Below, piece after piece: positions 34,385 through 43,123 of a stretch of DNA of 64,000 nucleotides. Location: positions 27,580-91,579 of the forward strand of contig CAZVMN010000013.1 in NCBI GenBank assembly GCA_964629015.1. Reading direction: 5' to 3'. The translations under genes and the position numbers were made by a program. The notes under the pieces are model-generated. The model had not been told where the DNA came from and did not search any database. It worked only from the letters and a program-made list of their open reading frames with translations. Within the stretch, counting starts at the first letter, position 1, and the number at the start of each line of letters is the position of its first letter. Origin of the DNA: Oceanococcus sp964629015. GTDB lineage: Bacteria; Pseudomonadota; Gammaproteobacteria; Nevskiales; Oceanococcaceae.

Positions 34385-35811
34385 GAGTTTGCGTTGAGAA
34401 GCCCGCCGGCACTTAGGGTATCCATCAGGGTGCGTGTCACCGCACGCTCTCCTGAGAAGCTCATATGTGAGCCTTCGTACCAGTTCAGCGGCGCCCCGCC
34501 CCAATGGGCTTGCAGATTCACGGGATGATCCGGCCAAACCAGGGTATCCACGCTGCCGGCGTAAATACCAAGCCGCTCGGATGTCATCGTGGTCGGAAAG
34601 TTCAATGGGCTGACACCGGCCAGTGCTTTTTGCACACGCTCCAGGCTGACGCCGTGACGCTCCATCATTTTCAGTTCCAGCGGCGGGAAATGCCGCCAAT
34701 GGGTATTGGCGATATCGGTGACCGGAATGCCCGCTATGGCGCAGGCCAAATCGTCGTCCAGACCGGCCAGCAACGCCGTGTTGTAGCCACCCAGACTCAC
34801 GCCGTAGACGCCAATTCGGGGTGCGTGTTTGACCAGTCTCAGCCAGCTCAAAATGCGCCGAATATCCCACTGCGCTTGCCGTTCGGCGTGCAGGAAATCG
34901 ATGAAATCGCCTTCCAGATAGCCTTCGCCGGAGAACAGGCCTTTCTTGCGCGGTCCGTGCAGCGGCAAGATCGGGCACACCACATTCAGGCCCAGTTTGC
35001 GGTGGAAAAACTCCGGATCGAAGACCTTGAGATCGGCCATCGGGCTGCCCATGCGATAGCCATGAATACACACTAGCCAGGGCCGGGCTGCGCCGGGATG
35101 TTCCATGACCCAGGCGTGCGCCGTACGGTTGTTCTCGTACGACTGCCAGCGTGTCGCGCCGGGCATGTCGGGGTCCGGCGCGTAGCCGCTGTCGAACTGA
35201 ATGTGACGGAATTCTTTGCCCAGCACGCGTCGGTCGCGGCTTTCGACTTTGAGAAGATCGGGGGGCGTGTCATGCCACTTTTGCGGCGCATTACGTAGAC
35301 GTTTTCGAGCCAGGTAATCCTCCCAGCGCGCCAGTTCATCGGCGATGCGTACCGCGTCCTCACCGCGCGGGGCCCGAGCCAACAGTTTGAACCACGCCAT
35401 CAGAGCTTCGTCCATGCCAATGACCGCCATGGCTTTGAAGCTGCTGCTGCGCTCCGGTGCGCCGCTGATCTGCGGGTAGTTGTAAAGAGTGACACGCGCG
35501 GCGCACAAATATGCCGCGATCAGGGCCAGTGCGAAGAACAAAGCGCTCAGTGCTTCACCAGACAAGGCCAGAAACGGTAAGGACAAGGCGGCAAAGATGG
35601 CGCCGAGCGCCGCATATTGAGTCAGGCGATCGTCCCCGGTCCACAGGAGCAGGCCCACGCCTGCGCCGGTCAGGCACAAGGCACCGGGTAATGTAATCAG
35701 CGCGACCGCGCCGTGCCAGTCCGGCATGTTGCCAAGCAGCAATAGACCCACCGCGGCAATAACCGCGCCTTCCCAGTACGCCTTGCGTGGCGGATTCCAA
35801 TCAAATCCCAT
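34381..35811 (-). CDS. membrane-anchored alpha/beta hydrolase
   Basis: A 476-aa protein. The first 110 residues contain four hydrophobic spans (about 15-30, 33-55, 64-80, 83-105). The rest is an alpha/beta hydrolase: an oxyanion-type CIHGYRMGS near 245, the nucleophile elbow GVSLGGYN near 345, a candidate Asp in SVDTLVWPDH and the catalytic His in EGSHMSFSG near 450. Substrate is unknown; the esterase/acyl-hydrolase assignment is by fold only. It is coupled to pepN by ATGA overlap, and two bases separate it from the small membrane protein gene upstream. Confidence 0.85.
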   Translation of the reverse strand: MGFDWNPPRKAYWEGAVIAAVGLLLLGNMPDWHGAVALITLPGALCLTGAGVGLLLWTGDDRLTQYAALGAIFAALSLPFLALSGEALSALFFALALIAAYLCAARVTLYNYPQISGAPERSSSFKAMAVIGMDEALMAWFKLLARAPRGEDAVRIADELARWEDYLARKRLRNAPQKWHDTPPDLLKVESRDRRVLGKEFRHIQFDSGYAPDPDMPGATRWQSYENNRTAHAWVMEHPGAARPWLVCIHGYRMGSPMADLKVFDPEFFHRKLGLNVVCPILPLHGPRKKGLFSGEGYLEGDFIDFLHAERQAQWDIRRILSWLRLVKHAPRIGVYGVSLGGYNTALLAGLDDDLACAIAGIPVTDIANTHWRHFPPLELKMMERHGVSLERVQKALAGVSPLNFPTTMTSERLGIYAGSVDTLVWPDHPVNLQAHWGGAPLNWYEGSHMSFSGERAVTRTLMDTLSAGGLLNANS

Positions 35812-35813
35812 GA

Positions 35814-36098
35814 TCAGCTGTACACCGTGATCAGTAGCGCGATACTCAGGCCGCCGACCAAGGCCAGCCCAGTCTCAATCCACAATTTCAGCGGATGATT
35901 GCGGGCGCGTGCCCAGGCGCTCAACCAGCCGACCGCGCCCAAGGCCCCAAAGATGATGGCGGTGAGCCACAACGTGGGAATGCTGCGCACCAGTTCCGGC
36001 TTGAGATCGAGATAAACGTAGTGCATGAGCACCACGACCAGGACGATGATCGACATCGTGCTGGCGACGGTGCCGATAAACAGATTGAAGATTTGCAT
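35814..36098 (-). CDS. small membrane protein of unknown function
   Basis: A 94-aa protein with three predicted membrane spans (about 8-28, 41-60, 70-90) and short charged loops (DLKPELVR, ARARNHPLK). No family is recognised. It is packed between the small basic protein gene and the hydrolase gene on the same strand with 2-7 bp spacers, so it is part of a transcription unit running toward pepN. Confidence 0.7.
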   Translation of the reverse strand: MQIFNLFIGTVASTMSIIVLVVVLMHYVYLDLKPELVRSIPTLWLTAIIFGALGAVGWLSAWARARNHPLKLWIETGLALVGGLSIALLITVYS

Positions 36099-36105
36099 GG
36101 GTCAG

Positions 36106-36390
36106 TCAGGGTTTTCTTCGACGTGTGCGGAGAGCCGGGACAAGTTTTGCGGCGACCTTGGGTTGCAGCATGGCCGCTCGAAAAAAGCCGGTGACGGTGT
36201 AGCGGGCGATTTTGTCGCGATAGCGGAAAATGCTGCCAATCATGACCACTTCGCGGTCATCCAGGAGCACGACGCGGTCTTCTTCTTCTTCACCAAAGCG
36301 AACGGCCACCGTCAGATTGACCTTGAGGGGCTCCGTTTTTCGGCGGAAGCGGCGTTTGGGTTTGTTGTCGGCGTCGGAATTGCGGCTCAT
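36106..36390 (-). CDS. small basic protein of unknown function
   Basis: A 94-aa protein. Lys/Arg-rich ends (KPKRRFRRK at the start, RTRRRKP at the end) flank a central stretch with hydrophobic and acidic blocks (LTVAVRFGEEEEDRVVLLDDREVVMIGSIF). The charge pattern could suit nucleic-acid or membrane-surface binding, but no domain is recognised. It follows the 36,392-36,961 gene by one base and precedes the small membrane protein gene by 7 bp. Confidence 0.65.
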   Translation of the reverse strand: MSRNSDADNKPKRRFRRKTEPLKVNLTVAVRFGEEEEDRVVLLDDREVVMIGSIFRYRDKIARYTVTGFFRAAMLQPKVAAKLVPALRTRRRKP

Positions 36391-36391
36391 G

Positions 36392-36961
36392 TCACGCAGC
36401 GACCAGAGCCGGCGGTGTATTCAGGCGCATCCAGCCGCTCAGTTGAGTCACGGCGCGGTCAATGTCAGCCGACAGGCGCAAGCCTTCGATCGGGCCATTC
36501 AACGTCTGGGTGTCTTCAAAGCCCAATCCCAGCTGGCGGACTTTGGGGTTGCGCCGCTCGAGCATGCGCTCCAGCCAAGCCATGGGATCTTTGCCACCCG
36601 GCGCATACACCACCCGGGTGTGATGGCGGTATCGCCGACGTGCCGGCTCGATCAAACTGCTGGATGCCAAGCACAGCACGTTCAAACCGCCATCCAGCCA
36701 ACGGTCGACTTCGACACCGAGCCCGAAGCGCACATCTTTGTGTGCCCAGTCGAGCATGAAACAGCCATATTCGCGACGGGCCTCAAAGTCGGCATTCGGC
36801 AGCGCGAGTTCAAAATCTTCGGCCGACGCACGGTTGGTGTAGCGGTGCGCGATCAAGGCCCGGTCTTTGACCTGGAAACTCTGCTGACAGCCATGCATCA
36901 GCCGACGGCCACGTGCCTCGCTGCTGGCGATGAGAAGAAACAGAAAGCCGTATTCTCGCAA
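36392..36961 (-). CDS. hypothetical protein with TTG start
   Basis: A 189-aa soluble protein that I do not recognise. It is rich in Arg and has three closely spaced segments, YGCFMLDWAHKDVRFGLGVEVDRWLDG, RRRYRHHTRVVYAPGGKDP and a Leu-rich C-terminus. The frame extends to a TTG at 37006, but an internal TTG at 36961 has a perfect AGGAGG five bases upstream and is the better start. First of a run of three small genes after pyrD. Confidence 0.6.
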   Translation of the reverse strand: MREYGFLFLLIASSEARGRRLMHGCQQSFQVKDRALIAHRYTNRASAEDFELALPNADFEARREYGCFMLDWAHKDVRFGLGVEVDRWLDGGLNVLCLASSSLIEPARRRYRHHTRVVYAPGGKDPMAWLERMLERRNPKVRQLGLGFEDTQTLNGPIEGLRLSADIDRAVTQLSGWMRLNTPPALVAA

Positions 36962-36966
36962 GAGCG

Positions 36967-36972
36967 CCTCCT
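36967..36972 (-). promoter_or_regulatory. strong ribosome-binding site deciding a TTG start
   Basis: AGGAGG on the minus strand, five bases before the TTG at 36961. It is inside a longer open frame and argues for the shorter protein. Confidence 0.6.
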
Positions 36973-37032
36973 CTGCCCCGTAGCCCCCGGTGGGGCAACC
37001 GGTCAACTAGTGTACCGCAAGCGGGCGCGCAA

Positions 37033-38067
37033 TCAGCTGGCGTTGGCGAGTGCGGCGTCCTGCGCGCCTTGTGTGGCGCTCTCGATCAGATCCGGGCCGT
37101 GATAGACGAAACCCGTGTAAACCTGAACCAGTGCAGCGCCGGCGGCAAACCGTTTGCGTGCGGATTCGCGGTCGTGAATGCCGCCAACCCCGATCATCGG
37201 GATATGCTCCGGCAGCGCGGCTCTGAGTTGTTCAAAACAGCGCTGCGACAGTTTGCTCAAGGGCTTGCCGCTCAGTCCGCCGGCCTCTTCGGCATAGCGA
37301 TGGCCGGCGACCATATCGCGCGCCAGGGTTGTGTTGGTTGCGATCACCGCGTCCAGCCCCGTATCTGCAATGATTTGTGCGCTGGCTTCGATTTGATCCT
37401 CGCTCAGGTCCGGCGCGAGCTTGACCGCGAGCGGTACGCGGCGCGCGTGTTCCACACTGAGTTGGTCGCGTTTGGTGACCAAAGCCTGGAGCAGCCCGGA
37501 CAGCGCATCACCCTGCTGCAAGTCACGCAGATTCTTGGTGTTGGGCGATGAGATGTTGATCGTGATGTAGTCGGCCAGCGGGTAAACCTTCTGCAGGCAA
37601 TGCAGGTAGTCGTCTGCCGCGCGTTCGTTGGGGGTGGTCGCGTTCTTGCCGATGTTGATGCCGAGCACGCAGTCACGGCGGGCGCTTTCGACCTGGCGAC
37701 ACAAATAGTCCACACCCTTGTTGTTGAAGCCCAATCGGTTGATCACCGCCTCATGTTCCGTGAGTCGAAACATGCGCGGACGGGGATTGCCCTCTTGCGG
37801 TCGAGGGGTGACTGTGCCGACCTCCACAAAACCGAAACCCATGGCCGCCAGCGCGTTGATGCACTCCCCGTTCTTGTCCAGACCTGCGGCCACGCCCACG
37901 GGATTGCGAAAGTGCATACCCATACACTCACTGGGCAGTTCTGCGTCCGCCTGCATGAGGCCAGCGCTCACGCGCGGCATACGCTTCATCATCTGGATGG
38001 TTGCGGCGTGGGCGGTCTCTGCATCAAGGCGAAACAAGGCCCCGCGGGCCAGATCAAAAAGGCTCAT
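37033..38067 (-). CDS. pyrD: dihydroorotate dehydrogenase (quinone)
   Basis: A 344-aa class 2 enzyme of pyrimidine synthesis that oxidises dihydroorotate at the inner membrane with ubiquinone. An N-terminal helical segment (about 1-45) forms the quinone tunnel. FMN-site blocks VGVAAGLDKNGE, FVEVGTVTPRPQ, NRLGFNN and ISSPNTKNLRDLQ (catalytic Ser) are present, and late in the protein VGGIHDRESAR binds phosphate. The ATG overlaps the UbiB-like stop as ATGA. Confidence 0.96.
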   Translation of the reverse strand: MSLFDLARGALFRLDAETAHAATIQMMKRMPRVSAGLMQADAELPSECMGMHFRNPVGVAAGLDKNGECINALAAMGFGFVEVGTVTPRPQEGNPRPRMFRLTEHEAVINRLGFNNKGVDYLCRQVESARRDCVLGINIGKNATTPNERAADDYLHCLQKVYPLADYITINISSPNTKNLRDLQQGDALSGLLQALVTKRDQLSVEHARRVPLAVKLAPDLSEDQIEASAQIIADTGLDAVIATNTTLARDMVAGHRYAEEAGGLSGKPLSKLSQRCFEQLRAALPEHIPMIGVGGIHDRESARKRFAAGAALVQVYTGFVYHGPDLIESATQGAQDAALANAS

Positions 38068-40127
38068 ACCGGGTCTACCGTGAGTGTATGTAGATTCTCG
38101 AGGCGGTCCTGCCGCGGGCTACGCAGCATGGGCAAAGTGTGTCCAATACGCCCACGCAGGTGATCCACCCTAACGTCAATGCGGTCTTTGACCAGACGCA
38201 GTGGGAAGCCGGTGATGCCATTCAGGACATCGATCAACAAGGTGGCACGCGAGGAATCCGCATACAAGCTGGCGAACGATCCGACGGCCGCGAACAGCGA
38301 GCGCGACAAGTGCAAATAGTCGCTACGGACAACCAGCCCCAACTGCTGCGTGTTGCTGGCAAGGTGCATGACGGTCTGGCCGCGCGTGTGCAATCCAGAC
38401 AACCCACCCCGATTGATTTCGCGGATGAAGTTCTTGCGTGTCAGCGGCACCACGTTTTTCTTGCGCAAGGTGTCTTGTAATGCCGTGCGAATTTCGTCGC
38501 GTCTGGCGGCGTTGGCTTGCGGGGTCGTGCTGATCGCAATCAGCGCATCCGTAAGCACATCCAAATCGGCAAGCACAGCCCCGATCAGGTAATTCCAGAC
38601 GGCGCTCCATTTGCCGTCCATGGTGACGCAGTTGCCCCAGTCGATCAGGTACAGCTCGCCTTTGCCGTCCACCAAGACGTTGCCGGGGTGCAGATCACCG
38701 TGCACTTCCTGATACAGAAAGATGTGATGGAGCACGGAATACAGCAGGTTGACGGCGAGCCGCCGTTGCAGCCGACGAGCCACTTTCGGCGGATGATGAT
38801 CAAGCGCATGCATCAGGCTGGTGGTGTCGCGCAGATACTCCATTTCCAGAATGCGTCGCGATGCACCGTAGATCGCCGGCACGCGCCACCGCCGGGACTG
38901 CTGGCTACGCTCGTAGAAGCGCATCTGGTTGCGGGCTTCCTCGTAGAAATCGAGTTCTTTCTGAAAGCCGACGACAAACTCCTCGACCTGTTCGCTTAAG
39001 GCACGCAAAAACGGCGTCAGCTTGCTGTGCGGCGCCCAATACTGTGAACTCATGATCGCCAGGCCAATCACCAGACGGCCAATGACAAATTCGCGATCAA
39101 TGTTGTGTCGCCCCACTTTGATGACGACGGGGATCAGTACCTCTTCGCCATCAATCTGAAACGGCTTCTTGGCCAGGTAGATTGAACCGATCGAGCCGGA
39201 TTTGATCGGCTTGGCCGGATCAAACCCCATATACCGTTGCTCCGGACGCTGCCCGTAGCATTCCTCAAACGCCGCCAGCACTTCGTCTTCGGACATGGGT
39301 GGAACATCTTCGTGGAAAACCGCCAGTTCCCGGGCGATTTCCTTGGGCAAAACATCGGCGTTGGCTGCCGCAACTTGGGCCATCTTGACGAAAAACGGTC
39401 CGAACTCGCGCACCATGTTGGCGACGATCTGCGCCTGCGTGGCGAAGTCTTTGGGGTCCGCCTGAAAAAATGGGCGGATGTAGCGCAATGCCTTGATCTG
39501 CCGTCGCAAAATGACCAGATCGTTGCGCACCACAGCGGTTCGCTGCATCAGTTGCTTGAGCTGCCACTGATTAAAACGTCGCCCGGCCTTGAGCAGATTC
39601 ACAACCTCAACCAGCAACGGCTCGTAGGTTTGAATGACCAACCGCACCATATCCAGGCTGAGTTCTCCCAGTCCTTTCAGTTCAGGGCTGGAAAAGAGCT
39701 CGTCAAAAAAGGTCCAGAACTCGTTGATCAACGCATCGGGGATGGGGACCGGGCTACGCTGAACCACTTGATCGACCACGAAGCGGATCAGATCTTCGGT
39801 GGATTGCTCGTTCGGAATCAGACGCCGTTGGCGCAGGTATCCGGTGACCCGCCCGCTTTGCTGTGTCAACGGATGGGCGTAGAGCTGCTGGAACAGCACA
39901 TCAATCGCGCGGCTGAGTTCCACCGCGCTGACATCATCCTCTGATCCCAGCAATTTCAGCAGTGGTCGGATACCGCGCAGCACACGCCACGTCTGCAAAG
40001 CCAGAATGCCCGCATCTTTGATTGCGCCACCAACCGGTGCCACAGCGGCTTGGCCACTGCGTTGCACACGCCTGACCACCTTGTCAGGTGGTGCAACGTT
40101 GCTTGGAAGGTCGTCGCTATCGCTCAA
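38064..40127 (-). CDS. atypical ABC1/UbiB-family kinase-like protein
   Basis: A 687-aa protein of the ABC1/AarF/UbiB group, longer than E. coli UbiB (546). The family KxGQ motif reads KMAQ at 248-251. The Ala-rich loop, AAAS in UbiB, reads SGSIGS at 310-315. The ATP-site Lys is in PVVIKVGR near 337. The catalytic loop GDLHPGNVL and the metal-binding DWG are conserved. A 240-residue N-terminal helical region is unassigned. Members support ubiquinone synthesis or lipid handling; no C-terminal membrane helices like those of UbiB are obvious. TTG start overlapping the ribA stop; pyrD follows by ATGA. Confidence 0.85.
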   Translation of the reverse strand: MSDSDDLPSNVAPPDKVVRRVQRSGQAAVAPVGGAIKDAGILALQTWRVLRGIRPLLKLLGSEDDVSAVELSRAIDVLFQQLYAHPLTQQSGRVTGYLRQRRLIPNEQSTEDLIRFVVDQVVQRSPVPIPDALINEFWTFFDELFSSPELKGLGELSLDMVRLVIQTYEPLLVEVVNLLKAGRRFNQWQLKQLMQRTAVVRNDLVILRRQIKALRYIRPFFQADPKDFATQAQIVANMVREFGPFFVKMAQVAAANADVLPKEIARELAVFHEDVPPMSEDEVLAAFEECYGQRPEQRYMGFDPAKPIKSGSIGSIYLAKKPFQIDGEEVLIPVVIKVGRHNIDREFVIGRLVIGLAIMSSQYWAPHSKLTPFLRALSEQVEEFVVGFQKELDFYEEARNQMRFYERSQQSRRWRVPAIYGASRRILEMEYLRDTTSLMHALDHHPPKVARRLQRRLAVNLLYSVLHHIFLYQEVHGDLHPGNVLVDGKGELYLIDWGNCVTMDGKWSAVWNYLIGAVLADLDVLTDALIAISTTPQANAARRDEIRTALQDTLRKKNVVPLTRKNFIREINRGGLSGLHTRGQTVMHLASNTQQLGLVVRSDYLHLSRSLFAAVGSFASLYADSSRATLLIDVLNGITGFPLRLVKDRIDVRVDHLRGRIGHTLPMLRSPRQDRLENLHTLTVDPV

Positions 40128-40753
40128 TCTGAGCGGTCCTCAGGGGCTGGCTCCAGCTTGGCCGATGACATGTCCAGCATATGGCCGAGCTTTTTCGCTT
40201 TGGTGAACAAATAGGATTCATTGTGCGGATTGGTGCCGCACTGATGCGGCAGACGCTCAACGATCTCGACACCGCCGGCTTGCAGCGCGGCGATTTTGCG
40301 CGGGTTGTTGGTCATCAGGCGGACCCGGGCGATGCGCAGGAACTTGAGCATTTCCAGGGCGATACGGTAGTCGCGATGATCTGGCGCAAAACCGAGCTTT
40401 TCATTGGCTTCGACCGTATCGGCGCCTTGATCCTGCAGTGCGTACGCTCGGATTTTGTTGGCCAGACCGATACCGCGCCCTTCCTGACGCAGATACAGCA
40501 AAGCACCCCGCCCTTCGGCGGCGATCCGAGCCAGGGCATGCTCCAACTGCTGGCCGCAGTCGCAGCGTAGGCTGCCGAGCACATCACCGGTCAAGCATTC
40601 GGAATGCAAACGACATAAAACGGCATCACCGGGTTGCCATTCACCCATGCTCAGGGCGACCTGCTCTTTGCCGTCTTCGTTGCTTTCAAACACCTGCATG
40701 CGGAACTGGCCAAAGCGCGTCGGCAGCAGCGATTCGGCCTTGAGTTGTATCAC
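40124..40753 (-). CDS. ribA: GTP cyclohydrolase II
   Basis: A 209-aa enzyme that opens GTP in the first step of riboflavin synthesis. Zinc ligands are in HSECLTGDVLGSLRCDCG (three Cys); the catalytic region has YLRQEGRGIGLANKIRAY, and the C-terminus has MTNNPRKIAAL and NESYLFTKAKKLGH. It is a stand-alone RibA, not fused to RibB. The frame reaches a TTG at 40774, but GTG at 40753 gives the family start (MIQLKAESLLPT) and has GGAG upstream. No FMN riboswitch was seen upstream. First gene of the ribA / UbiB-like / pyrD unit. Confidence 0.93.
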   Translation of the reverse strand: MIQLKAESLLPTRFGQFRMQVFESNEDGKEQVALSMGEWQPGDAVLCRLHSECLTGDVLGSLRCDCGQQLEHALARIAAEGRGALLYLRQEGRGIGLANKIRAYALQDQGADTVEANEKLGFAPDHRDYRIALEMLKFLRIARVRLMTNNPRKIAALQAGGVEIVERLPHQCGTNPHNESYLFTKAKKLGHMLDMSSAKLEPAPEDRSD

Positions 40754-41068
40754 GTGGGGACTCACTCCGATCAAACAGAAAATAACGTGGGTACGTTGCT
40801 TAGCCGCACATTATGCCGTGTTCGCCGATGCCACTGACACTCCCGCGAATGCCGATGGCACGCAAGTCTCAGAAAAGGCGACGTTTCGTTGACGCCAAGC
40901 GGCGCTTGCAGGATAGTTAGCCGCACACGACGACAGCGTTTCTGCGCCCTGATGCTCAGGTGCGCGTGTGATTGAGGACCGATATCCGCGTGTAGGTCTG
41001 TTGTGTGCAACGTCAGCGGTTCCCAGAAGCCGTGGAAACGGCAGCTTGGCAAAACTTGGAGGAGTGTT
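40754..41068. other. intergenic region between divergent ribA and the 41,069 gene
   Basis: About 315 bases without a convincing gene. It holds a candidate promoter for the plus-strand gene (40,889-40,917) and a strong ribosome site GGAGGAG at 41,058-41,064. I see no riboswitch, terminator or tRNA. Confidence 0.5.
40889..40917 (+). promoter_or_regulatory. candidate sigma-70 promoter
   Basis: TTGACG (40889-40894) and GATAGT (40912-40917) with a 17-bp spacer; five and four of six bases match consensus. It would give a leader of about 145 nt before the ATG at 41,069. Confidence 0.4.
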
Positions 41069-41998
41069 ATGGCAGCATCCGGGGGCGATACCGTAGTCCC
41101 GACCAACTGGACCGGCTTGATCATGGTGACGCTTGTCATCGCTGTGATTGCGGCGGCGACCTACTTCGGCATGGATTTCCAGTTCGGCTCGAGTGAAAGT
41201 TCGACTGAAACTGAAAAATCCCTGTCGGTGAAGGACGTCTTCTCGGCCAGTGCCCGTCGTGAAATTGCGGCAGCAGAGCCGGCGCGGGTTTTATCCCGCG
41301 CCGAGCTCGCGGCTCGTGCACCCAACGCTGACACCAACATGACCACCGATGATGCGCAAGCGTGGGCTGAATCCGGTTCGACCAGCGCTGATGAGGATTG
41401 GTCCAGCGACGAAGAGAGTTGGGATACCCAAAGCGACGATTGGGACGATGTCTCCGACGATGTTTCACAAGACACGGTCGCGCCGGCACCAGCGCCAGTG
41501 AAAGCTACGCCAAAACCAACGCCAAAACCAACGCCAAAACCGACGCCCAAGGCAACACCCAAGCCCAGCCCGAAAGCCGTGGCCACGCCCAAACCCAGCG
41601 CCAAGCCGGTTCCAAAGCCAACAGCGGGCCCGGTCGCACGGTCCACCTCACGCCCGGCCCCCGCAGCGCAAGCGCTGACAGCCTGGTGGTCGGACGCCAA
41701 CGGCGATTTGAGCGTACTGTTCGCCGGCACACTGGACCGTGGAGATCAGATCAGTGACGGTATTGCTGTGATGTTCAGCGAGCCGGTGAGCCCGTCGCAA
41801 GGCAATCAGCACATGATGCTGAAGGATGAATCTGGCAAAGTCATCAAGGCGAGCTGGAAGTCGGGCGCGAACCCGTCTTTGCTGATTATCGAAGGACTTA
41901 AGTCCGGCCGTTATACCTTGAGTATCGACGCGGATTTGCAGAGTCGCGGGGGGAAAAGTCTCGCAAAAGACGCCTCTGGCGCCGTCTACGTGTTCTAG
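41069..41998 (+). CDS. single-pass membrane protein with Pro/Lys-rich linker and Ig-like C-terminal domain
   Basis: A 309-aa protein. One membrane span lies at about 17-34 (LIMVTLVIAVIAAATYFG), giving an N-in, C-out topology. An acidic Ser/Asp/Trp-rich stretch follows (about 100-145), then Thr-Pro-Lys-Pro repeats (about 147-195) that would form an extended periplasm-spanning rod as in TonB. The last 100 residues (AVMFSEPVSPSQGN ... DADLQSRGGKSLAKD) look like the SbsA Ig-like/Big_5 fold. There is no TonB C-terminal domain and no catalytic motif. The ATG at 41069 is fixed by GGAGGAG. A strong terminator follows. Confidence 0.7.
   Translation: MAASGGDTVVPTNWTGLIMVTLVIAVIAAATYFGMDFQFGSSESSTETEKSLSVKDVFSASARREIAAAEPARVLSRAELAARAPNADTNMTTDDAQAWAESGSTSADEDWSSDEESWDTQSDDWDDVSDDVSQDTVAPAPAPVKATPKPTPKPTPKPTPKATPKPSPKAVATPKPSAKPVPKPTAGPVARSTSRPAPAAQALTAWWSDANGDLSVLFAGTLDRGDQISDGIAVMFSEPVSPSQGNQHMMLKDESGKVIKASWKSGANPSLLIIEGLKSGRYTLSIDADLQSRGGKSLAKDASGAVYVF
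41507..41566 (+). repeat. tandem Thr-Pro-Lys-Pro coding repeat
   Basis: A 12-bp unit ACGCCAAAACCA is repeated three times almost exactly, then decays. It encodes the proline-rich linker and is a likely site of length variation. Confidence 0.75.
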
Positions 41999-42014
41999 TC
42001 CGCCCGTTATTTGC

Positions 42015-42048
42015 AAACCCCCGCTTGGCGATGCCTGCGGGGGTTTTT
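42015..42048 (+). terminator. Rho-independent terminator
   Basis: A 10-bp stem AAACCCCCGC / GCGGGGGTTT with a 12-nt loop runs into five T. It lies between the Ig-like protein gene and the SDR gene, so the two are transcribed separately or with read-through. Confidence 0.88.
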
Positions 42049-42071
42049 CATTTTCGCAGGAGACAAATCAA

Positions 42072-42842
42072 ATGAGTGCACTGTTTTCTTTGGATGGCAA
42101 GGTTGCCTTGGTGACCGGCTCGAGTCGCGGCATTGGTGAATCCACAGCCAAATTGTTGGCTTCGCAAGGCGCGCACGTGATCGTGTCCAGCCGCAAACAG
42201 GATGGCATTGACCGCGTTTGTTCTGAGATTCAGGCCGCGGGTGGTCAGGCCTCAGCGATCACCTGCCATGCGGGCGATATCGAACAGATGACCGCCCTGA
42301 TCGAGCGCATTGATCGTGAGCACGGCAAGCTCGACATCCTGGTCAATAACGCGGCCACCAATCCGCATTTTGGCAATGTGCTGGACACGCCGGTGGAAGC
42401 CATCGACAAAACCGTTGAGGTCAACCTGCGCGGCTATTACCTGATGAGCCAGATGGCTGGGCGCATCATGAAACGTGAAGGCGGCGGCGCCATCGTGAAT
42501 ATCGCCTCAATCAACGGCATTCGGCCGGGCAATTTCCAGGGCATTTACTCCATCACCAAAGCCGCGGTGATTAATATGACGCAAGCGTTCGCCAAGGAAT
42601 GCGCGGGCTTCAACATCCGTTGCAATGCCGTACTGCCCGGTTTGACGCGGACCAAGTTTGCCTCCGCGTTGACGGAGAACGAGCAGATTCTGAACAGCGT
42701 GCTGCCGTTGATCCCGATGAAGCGCTATGCCGAACCGGATGAAATCGCGCCTGCGGTGCTGTTTCTCGCCTCCCCGGCGGCCAGCTATGTGACGGGAACG
42801 TGTCTGACCGTGGACGGCGGCTTTATGGCCGGCGGCATCTGA
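42072..42842 (+). CDS. short-chain dehydrogenase/reductase
   Basis: A 256-aa classical SDR. The cofactor loop TGSSRGIGE is at about 16-24, LVNNAA near 93, the catalytic Ser in IVNIASING near 143 and YSITK near 157-161, with IRCNAVLPGLTRT following. A basic Arg after the Gly-rich loop (SSRKQD) suggests NADPH preference. Substrate is unknown; many relatives act on alcohols or ketones of lipid pathways. AGGAG precedes the ATG. There is a terminator in front, and a 281-bp gap to the receptor gene follows in which I see no clear promoter or gene. Confidence 0.9.
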   Translation: MSALFSLDGKVALVTGSSRGIGESTAKLLASQGAHVIVSSRKQDGIDRVCSEIQAAGGQASAITCHAGDIEQMTALIERIDREHGKLDILVNNAATNPHFGNVLDTPVEAIDKTVEVNLRGYYLMSQMAGRIMKREGGGAIVNIASINGIRPGNFQGIYSITKAAVINMTQAFAKECAGFNIRCNAVLPGLTRTKFASALTENEQILNSVLPLIPMKRYAEPDEIAPAVLFLASPAASYVTGTCLTVDGGFMAGGI

Positions 42843-43123
42843 GTTTCAATCGCGGCCCCACATCGACGCGAAATGATGTTCTAGGCGGAAGCGCCGTCCG
42901 ATGTTTGGGCGGTGTTGGGGCGCGGTTCGTCCATGAGCTGGACAAGGGAACCCAGTTCGTCCGCCAATCGTCAACACCTCACAACAATCGCGTAGATCTC
43001 GCCGATGTGCTGCCAGCCGAGTTGGTCGGTTGGCTTGCGCATGCGGATTTGCGAACCAACAAAATATAAACAACGAATTCGCGCATAACGAATACAAAGC
43101 GCGGTGCTTCTGGGGAGACAGGT

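Noticed and set aside
34385..35071. N-terminal extension of pepN to 35,071
   Set aside because: The extra 229 residues are Arg-rich, overlap the hydrolase gene in another frame and have no M1-family equivalent.
40775..41068. FMN riboswitch upstream of ribA
   Set aside because: None of the conserved RFN-element blocks could be found on the ribA strand.
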